Positions 14,714-18,622 of a stretch of DNA of 18,622 nt are shown one piece after another. Source of the stretch: Thiomicrorhabdus sp. (GTDB lineage: Bacteria; Pseudomonadota; Gammaproteobacteria; Thiomicrospirales; Thiomicrospiraceae). The stretch spans positions 1 through 18,622 of the forward strand of contig WFNQ01000152.1 in the NCBI GenBank assembly GCA_015488565.1, in the 5' to 3' direction. Position 1 is the stretch's first letter, and the number at the start of each line of letters is the position of its first letter. Position numbers and translations under genes: made by a program. The notes below the pieces were generated by a model, which saw nothing but the letters and a program-made list of their open reading frames with translations, was not told where the DNA came from and did not search any database.

Positions 14714-14750
14714 CTAAAGCTTTCTAATGTATTGCCGATATAAACATTAG
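14714..14750 (+). promoter_or_regulatory. Sigma-28 promoter of flgMN with a dyad centred on its -10
   Basis: CTAAA (14714-14718), 15 bases, then GCCGATAT (14734-14741): a FliA promoter with exact spacing and one mismatch in the -10. The inverted repeat TCTAATGT (14723-14730) / ACATTAGA (14744-14751) is centred at about 14737, on the -10 element. It lies mostly upstream of the expected start, so it would act as DNA, for example as an operator. Sigma-28 control of flgMN is known in enterics and forms the FlgM feedback loop. Confidence 0.8.
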
Positions 14751-14765
14751 AGACAAATAAAAATA

Positions 14766-14780
14766 CTGTTAAAATAACAG
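14766..14780 (+). promoter_or_regulatory. Short palindrome in the flgM leader
   Basis: CTGTTAAAATAACAG is a perfect 6-3-6 palindrome located 25 bases before the flgM ATG and downstream of the sigma-28 promoter. It could be a protein-binding site. No binding protein is suggested by the sequence. Confidence 0.35.
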
Positions 14781-14804
14781 CGACAAGCAGGTGTGAGGCC
14801 GACA

Positions 14805-15110
14805 ATGGATATCAAAAACATAAACAATCACGTAACACTGAATCGATCAAATGAGTCGATTAAACCTTCAAATAAAGAAGAGAGTGACGTTGGAGCAAAA
14901 AATACTTTAGTTAATGCCGATAAAGTAACGTTAACTCAAGCGATGACCCAAATGAATAATCTAGAACAAGTTGCACGCAACGTCAGCACGGATAACAGTG
15001 TACGTATTGCAGAACTGAAACTTGCCATCCAAGATGGCTCTTATCAGGTCAATGCTGAAAAAATAGCGGATAGGCTTTTACAAACTGAAGCTCTATTTGC
15101 TAAAGCATAA
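14805..15110 (+). CDS. flgM: Anti-sigma-28 factor FlgM
   Basis: FlgM binds sigma-28 (FliA) until the hook-basal body is complete, and is then exported. The 101-residue protein has an unstructured Asn/Ser/Lys-rich N-terminal half and the conserved C-terminal sigma-binding half: VTLTQAMTQMNNLEQVARN, then RIAELKLAIQDGSYQVNAEK and IADRLLQTEALF. I chose ATG 14805 because GAGG lies six bases upstream. An in-frame GTG at 14793 has no ribosome site. The sigma-28 promoter upstream makes an autoregulatory loop. flgN follows after 11 bases. Confidence 0.95.
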   Translation: MDIKNINNHVTLNRSNESIKPSNKEESDVGAKNTLVNADKVTLTQAMTQMNNLEQVARNVSTDNSVRIAELKLAIQDGSYQVNAEKIADRLLQTEALFAKA

Positions 15111-15121
15111 TAGCCCTTACT

Positions 15122-15619
15122 ATGACTCAAGAGCAAGCAAATCATATTCTACAAATTGAGCAATTGCCCTCACAAATGGCTCAATTTTTACAACTATTGG
15201 ACGTTTTTCAACAAACGCTTCTCTCAGAATCACAAGCTCTAAAATCCAACCTTACCGATCAGCTCGCAACAACCCTCTTAACAAAAGAAAAATTAGCAGA
15301 AGATATTTCGCTGCTAACGCAATCTATTGAAGCATTGTTAAAAACCAAGCAACTCTCCTTGTCTGTACTACTCAGCACACAGCTTCCTTCTAACCTTCCT
15401 CTATCAATACAACAAGACATCCAACGCCTTATCACCCTGTCCAATCAATGCCATGATTTAAACCAAGCCAATGGCATATCCATTCAAATTTTAAATAAAA
15501 TTAACCAGCATGCCCTTAACATTATTTCAGGACAGGAATCACCAAATATTAAGCTATACGACGCCAGTGGTGAAACACAACCCCCTGAATCGATCAAAAA
15601 ACCTCTCGGAAAAGCGTAA
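15122..15619 (+). CDS. flgN: Flagellar export chaperone FlgN
   Basis: FlgN binds the C-termini of FlgK and FlgL in the cytoplasm and delivers them for export. The 165-residue protein is almost wholly helical, rich in Leu and Gln, with no hydrophobic signal. It ends in a loose tail with YDASGETQPPES, which resembles the Tyr-x-x-x-Gly tail seen in FlgN. Sequence conservation in this family is low, so size, helical character and position directly after flgM are the main evidence. The start has no good ribosome site, which suggests coupling to flgM 11 bases upstream. Confidence 0.88.
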   Translation: MTQEQANHILQIEQLPSQMAQFLQLLDVFQQTLLSESQALKSNLTDQLATTLLTKEKLAEDISLLTQSIEALLKTKQLSLSVLLSTQLPSNLPLSIQQDIQRLITLSNQCHDLNQANGISIQILNKINQHALNIISGQESPNIKLYDASGETQPPESIKKPLGKA

Positions 15620-15621
15620 AC

Positions 15622-15790
15622 CTTAACCCAAATCCTTACATAGAAACGTGAAAAATAGTGTAAGCATTTGGAAAACCTAGGGTTTTTAAATATGCAGTCG
15701 CACCCATAGGTTCGGTGAAATATTTTAAAGTCATAGGTTTTTCAAAGGGTTGCGCTAGATTCGTGTTTCTATGTAAGGATTTGGGCTTAA
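15622..15790. mobile_element. MITE-like element with 21-bp perfect terminal inverted repeats and CTTAA duplication
   Basis: Positions 15627-15647 (starting CCCAAATCC) and 15765-15785 are exact inverted complements of 21 bases. They bound 159 bp with no coding frame. The element is flanked directly by CTTAA on both sides (15622-15626 and 15786-15790), which looks like a 5-bp target duplication. Inside is a smaller palindrome, AAAACC-TAG-GGTTTT, and two copies of CATAGGTT. It carries no transposase, so it would depend on one elsewhere in the genome. It lies between flgN and the PilZ gene. Confidence 0.8.
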
Positions 15791-15886
15791 TCCCCAGATA
15801 GAAATACGAATTAGAGTTAAACCCAATACTGAGACTTGGCTTAATTTCTGCTTAAACAGTGATTAAACCCAAAATATAAAGAAATA
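15788..15886. other. Non-coding stretch before the PilZ gene
   Basis: No coding frame is seen. The part at 15788-15816 resembles 721-750 beside flgL (about 27 of 30 positions, with two single-base gaps). A 10-bp direct repeat TTAAACCCAA occurs at 15817-15826 and 15863-15872, and nearly matches the outer edge of the MITE. I see no convincing promoter, although the PilZ gene should have one here if not co-transcribed with flgN. Confidence 0.4.
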
Positions 15887-15920
15887 AGGACTGAATTTTC
15901 GTAAAATAAAATTCAGTCCT
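15887..15920 (+). promoter_or_regulatory. Perfect 13-pair hairpin upstream of the PilZ gene
   Basis: AGGACTGAATTTT (15887-15899) pairs exactly with AAAATTCAGTCCT (15908-15920) around an eight-base loop, 24 bases before the PilZ gene start. It is followed by ATTTATA rather than a clean T run. It may be a weak terminator for the upstream unit, a leader hairpin, or a dyad for a DNA-binding protein. Confidence 0.55.
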
Positions 15921-15944
15921 ATTTATACGAGAGAGAATAACAAC

Positions 15945-16523
15945 ATGCCTAAAGATCAACGCTCGTTCTATCGAATCGATGTCATGATGCCATGCAGCTA
16001 TCGCATCCTATCAAAGCTGGAAGCAGAAAAAACGCCACTGCCTTTTACACCAGATGCAAAGTATATTGAAGAGTACTTTATGCAAAATTTAGCCCAGCTG
16101 GATAAACAAATAAGTGAAGTGATCTCACATATTAACCAAAAAAGTGCTTTATTGGCAACGGCTTTAACAGCGATGAACAGTAAAATTAACTTTATTTTAA
16201 GTACCATTGACAATAAACAACTCACGCGCGCCATTCCACAAAGATTAGTTAACCTAAGCGGCGGCGGCATTGCCATTAATATTGATGAAAAAATTGAAAT
16301 GACCGATAAACTCGATTTACTAATAAAGCCTTTACCTAACGAAGAGCCTATTTTAGTACGCTGTAATATTGTGAAAATCACACCACTCAATGAACCCTCT
16401 TCAGGTGCCATTGTTGCGCTGTCTTATGAAAATTTAACTGAAGAAGATCGCCGAAAACTGGTTTATTTTATTCAGGCAAAAGAGATTGAATTAGCGCAAC
16501 AGAACCGAAAAGAAGGACATTAA
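15945..16523 (+). CDS. PilZ-domain protein, candidate cyclic-di-GMP receptor with a helical insertion
   Basis: The 192-residue protein has RSFYR at about residues 6-10 (the R-x-x-x-R motif) and NLSGGG at about 108-113 (the D/N-x-S-x-x-G motif), the two cyclic-di-GMP contact elements of PilZ. They are separated by about 100 residues that look mostly helical (LAQLDKQISEVISHINQKSA). This is like the tPilZ type (Xanthomonas XCC6012), where a long helix between the first strands drives tetramerisation. That protein does not bind cyclic-di-GMP, but here both motifs appear intact. The ribosome site is a weak GAGAGAG. A motility-control role is inferred from the position beside flgMN. Confidence 0.75.
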   Translation: MPKDQRSFYRIDVMMPCSYRILSKLEAEKTPLPFTPDAKYIEEYFMQNLAQLDKQISEVISHINQKSALLATALTAMNSKINFILSTIDNKQLTRAIPQRLVNLSGGGIAINIDEKIEMTDKLDLLIKPLPNEEPILVRCNIVKITPLNEPSSGAIVALSYENLTEEDRRKLVYFIQAKEIELAQQNRKEGH

Positions 16524-16550
16524 AACTCAAACTCTTGCATAGAAACCCGA

Positions 16551-16577
16551 CACAAGCCTGATGCTTAAAGGCTTGTG
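16551..16577. terminator. Hairpin between convergent PilZ and small coiled-coil genes
   Basis: CACAAGCCT (16551-16559) and AGGCTTGTG (16569-16577) form a perfect nine-pair stem with a nine-base loop in the gap between two convergent genes. Neither strand has a clean T run, so termination is likely but weak. CTTGCATAGAAAC just before it (16535-16547) resembles the inner end of the MITE repeat, with two mismatches. Confidence 0.55.
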
Positions 16578-16612
16578 CTTATACTTATGCTGAGACTAAA
16601 AAGATTACCCCG

Positions 16613-16900
16613 TTATGGGAAAGCATAACGTTTATCCGCACGCTCTAACCTTTTTTTGCCCCGATCCCCCTTTAAAAGCTTCTCTACTTTTTTCTCTAAA
16701 GCATTCACTTTAGCCAAAGCTTGTTCGCCCTTCGAGTTTCGTACACTTAACGATTTTAAGGAGTTTTTAATCACACGATCTTGCTTAGCCACTTTTCCTT
16801 CTAAAACACGAACACGCGTGCTGATACTTGCTGCGTCTGCAATGCCCTGCCAAACAAACAGCCCCAAAACCAATGGAATCATTATTTTATATTTTGTCAT
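16613..16900 (-). CDS. Small secreted coiled-coil protein, unknown function, beside flgP
   Basis: The 95-residue product begins MTKYKIMIPLVLGLFVWQGI and has a cleavable signal peptide of about 23 residues (near ADA). The mature part is basic and heptad-rich (ISTRVRVLEGKVAKQDRVIK; VNALEKKVEKLL), so a short periplasmic coiled coil is expected. ATG 16900 is chosen because GGAGG lies seven bases upstream; a longer frame from 16942 has no support. I do not recognise a family, and it is not FlgO. The gene follows flgP after 42 bases and ends the unit that begins beyond the right edge. A 7-bp hairpin (16611-16617 with 16624-16630) overlaps the stop. Confidence 0.75.
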   Translation of the reverse strand: MTKYKIMIPLVLGLFVWQGIADAASISTRVRVLEGKVAKQDRVIKNSLKSLSVRNSKGEQALAKVNALEKKVEKLLKGDRGKKRLERADKRYAFP

Positions 16901-16942
16901 GCTGAAGCCTCCAACAATAAACTCGATGAGTAACAATTCCAA

Positions 16943-17506
16943 TTAATACGAGCTTACTTGATACACTGATTCTGGACTTGAAATTTTTGCTTTACTTGCC
17001 GTATAAACAAAGGTTTGCTCAAAGAATCGCTTGTCTACATACACTTCTAAAACCGTTTCGTAGTTGCGATCAGCCATAGGGGTTACACTGACAATTCTTG
17101 CACCACGAACCACTGCATTGACACGCGCTCTAAAGCTGTCACTTTTTGCCGTTAAGGTTGAAATAGAGGTATTACTGTCAATTTTAATCCCATAAAGCTG
17201 CTCAGCCAATGCTCGATAAGCATCAAGCTTAGAGGCTCTAATGGCCATTAATCGACGTTGCCCAGGTGTGTAAGCCCCAAAAGTACTTTCTGCACCATAG
17301 CCAATACCTGATATTTTCATTAATTCAGGCTTGCTCTCTGCAACCTGAGTTGTATGCTTCATAGCAGACGGTACAGCTACTGCGGATTGATTATTAGGCT
17401 TTACGTCATCACCTGAACAGCAAGGTGTACTTTGAATACACCCACTTAATACAAAGACACTTGCCAACCCCACTAAACCTACCTTTAGAACAGTTTGTTT
17501 TTTCAT
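16943..17506 (-). CDS. flgP: Outer membrane lipoprotein FlgP (LPP20 family)
   Basis: FlgP is an outer-membrane lipoprotein required for motility in Vibrio and Campylobacter, where it forms a ring or disc around the flagellar base. The 187-residue product has a lipoprotein signal ending LSGC (Cys23). The LPP20 domain spans about 65-170: ISGIGYGAESTFGAYTPGQR, then LMAIRASKLDAYRALAEQLY and VVRGARIVSVTPMADRNYET. Two extra cysteines lie near the mature N-terminus (CIQSTPCCSG). I chose ATG 17506 because GGAG lies nine bases before it; a TTG at 17545 opens a longer frame without a ribosome site. It lies 84 bases after the membrane coiled-coil gene. FlgT in this window has the same fold in its N-terminus. 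Confidence 0.88.
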   Translation of the reverse strand: MKKQTVLKVGLVGLASVFVLSGCIQSTPCCSGDDVKPNNQSAVAVPSAMKHTTQVAESKPELMKISGIGYGAESTFGAYTPGQRRLMAIRASKLDAYRALAEQLYGIKIDSNTSISTLTAKSDSFRARVNAVVRGARIVSVTPMADRNYETVLEVYVDKRFFEQTFVYTASKAKISSPESVYQVSSY

Positions 17507-17590
17507 TGCTCTATACTCCATTTTTTTTATTTTTTTACGTAACAATTCAATTACCGATTCATACCCTAAGCTCGGCTCGCAATCTCAGAT

Positions 17591-18622
17591 TTATGGATAA
17601 CTATCCCCAACGGACTGATCATAATACGTTGCATCGGGTGCACTGTATTGATAAGGATTGTGTAACTGTTTTTTCTCTTTCACTTCAACCTTTTTTACGG
17701 CCATTTTTTTCTGCTGTAAAACCAATTGTTTTTCAAGACTTTTAATACTTAATAACAAGGCTTTATGCTTTGACTGAATATCCTTCACTCTGCGATTCAC
17801 TTCATCAATACGTCGCTGCGCTGAAATCATTTTTTTATTCACCGAACTGGCTAACTTAGCCGTTTCAGAATCTGAATGGCTACCATGACCTACTGAAGAA
17901 TTTGCCACAGGCACTTTCATTGAGCTAACTGTTTTTGGTGTCTCTGTGTGCGTATTCAATCCTAACGGATCAATAATTTCTTGTTTTTTAGCCGATACAC
18001 TAGGTGCTTGTAGCTCTAATAAGTCCGCCGATAACTCTTCTAACTGAAAATTAAGTGCATCAATTTTCTTTTCAATGGTGTGAATGGATTCATTTGAGTC
18101 CATGACCTTACCTGCCATACGCTCCGTACTCACCTGTGTTGATTCAAGCATCGTTTTCATCTCGTCATCCAGCCCCGCCCCTTTGGCAGCAAAAACGCTC
18201 CAGACTCCAATTCCGATGCCAATTAAAGCCAGCACAACAAGGGCTGATCCAAAAATAATGATTAATTTTTTTATAGAGTCCATATCTTCCGCCGTCATCT
18301 CATTAGTTGGGTTTGGCTGTTCTGGTTCTGAATTTACTTGAGGCGCCTCTTCCTCTGAAACTGCTTTTTTTATTGCTGGCTGTTTTTTATCTAAATCAGT
18401 AGAGTTCGCCTGAACCAAGTCAGGCTCATTATCAATATCCGCTTCTGGTGGTAAATCTTCTGCTACTGCTCCCTGGTTCGGCTCTGTAACAGGTTCAGGT
18501 AATGTGACATCATCGAGCAATGAATCAATCGCATCTTGATCCTCTCCCTCTCCATCAGAATCATCATTTTTTTCAGCAACCTCTAACTCAGCCTCATCAA
18601 GCAGGGCATCAATGCTGTCTAA
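17591..18622 (-). CDS. Membrane-anchored acidic coiled-coil protein (5' end outside window)
   Basis: The frame is open from the right edge to the stop at 17591: 343 residues are seen and the start is missing. An in-frame TTG at 18520 is not a credible start because the frame continues upstream. The N-terminal 120 residues are acidic, Pro-rich and cytoplasmic, and contain two copies of a short motif (SIDALLDEAE and AIDSLLDDV). One membrane helix follows (about residues 120-144, LIIIFGSALVVLALIGIGIG), then a periplasmic part with two coiled coils (FQLEELSADLLELQ; ISAQRRIDEVNRRVKDIQSK). I recognise no family. The motif resembles the FliM N-terminus (SQAEIDALLN). It is probably the first visible gene of the flgP unit. 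Confidence 0.8.
   Translation of the reverse strand, partial: LDSIDALLDEAELEVAEKNDDSDGEGEDQDAIDSLLDDVTLPEPVTEPNQGAVAEDLPPEADIDNEPDLVQANSTDLDKKQPAIKKAVSEEEAPQVNSEPEQPNPTNEMTAEDMDSIKKLIIIFGSALVVLALIGIGIGVWSVFAAKGAGLDDEMKTMLESTQVSTERMAGKVMDSNESIHTIEKKIDALNFQLEELSADLLELQAPSVSAKKQEIIDPLGLNTHTETPKTVSSMKVPVANSSVGHGSHSDSETAKLASSVNKKMISAQRRIDEVNRRVKDIQSKHKALLLSIKSLEKQLVLQQKKMAVKKVEVKEKKQLHNPYQYSAPDATYYDQSVGDSYP

Noticed and set aside
15998..16411. 137-codon minus-strand open frame opposite the PilZ gene
   Set aside because: It is a shadow of the PilZ coding sequence with no ribosome site. Its hydrophobic look comes from reverse-complemented Lys and Glu codons.
16611..16630. CGTTATG/CATAACG hairpin over the stop of the small coiled-coil gene
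   Set aside because: Only seven pairs and no T tract follow on either strand, so it is too weak to call a terminator.
18027..18034. GCCGATAA on the plus strand inside the right-edge gene
   Set aside because: There is no TAAA at the proper distance upstream.
17591..18520. Reading the right-edge gene as complete from a TTG at 18520
   Set aside because: The frame stays open to the window end, with a repeated motif continuing upstream and no ribosome site at the TTG.

Overview
The window is a flagellar gene cluster from an AT-rich gammaproteobacterium with a polar-type flagellum. Gene content and order point that way: sigma-54 and sigma-28 promoters, CheV beside the rod genes, H-ring protein FlgT, the FlgP lipoprotein, and flgA-flgM-flgN running divergently. 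This resembles the Vibrio/Pseudomonas polar plan, but cheR is absent beside cheV, FlgT sits between cheV and flgB, and FlgJ lacks its hydrolase domain. A marine sulphur oxidiser of the Thiomicrospira/Hydrogenovibrio kind is my guess, not a demonstrated assignment.

Layout. On the minus strand, read right to left, cheV-flgT (13906-11613) ends at a strong terminator. Next come flgBCDE (11383-8124) behind a near-perfect sigma-54 promoter, and flgFGHIJ (7827-3816) behind a second sigma-54 promoter and a long leader. flgKL (3649-761) follows, probably driven by a sigma-28 promoter inside flgJ. At the left edge a separate membrane-anchored protein of unknown function (659 to 1) starts inside the flgL terminator. 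On the plus strand, flgA, flgM, flgN and a PilZ-domain gene run from 13995 to 16523, with a sigma-28 promoter before flgM and a 159-bp MITE-like element before the PilZ gene. On the minus strand at the right edge, a partial membrane coiled-coil protein, FlgP and a small secreted coiled-coil protein form a probable envelope operon.

How the parts work together. FlgA, FlgI and FlgH build the P and L rings; FlgB, C, F, G and J make the rod; FlgD and FlgE make the hook; FlgK and FlgL join hook to filament. FlgM holds sigma-28 until the hook is complete, and FlgN chaperones FlgK and FlgL. FlgT and FlgP are expected to form extra envelope rings. CheV and the PilZ protein link the motor to chemotaxis and perhaps to cyclic-di-GMP.

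The least ordinary signals are these: six G/C homopolymers of 8-10 bases, two of them in the left-edge gene and one beside the flgK ribosome binding site; an opposing sigma-28 promoter with a 12-codon ORF in the flgE-flgF gap; a 120-nt foldback with two matching dyads before flgK; the MITE; and a right-edge membrane protein with two FliM-like N-terminal motifs. The only stretch over 300 bases without a gene is 15620-15944, which holds the MITE and a hairpin. I see no tRNA, rRNA, CRISPR array or transposase gene.
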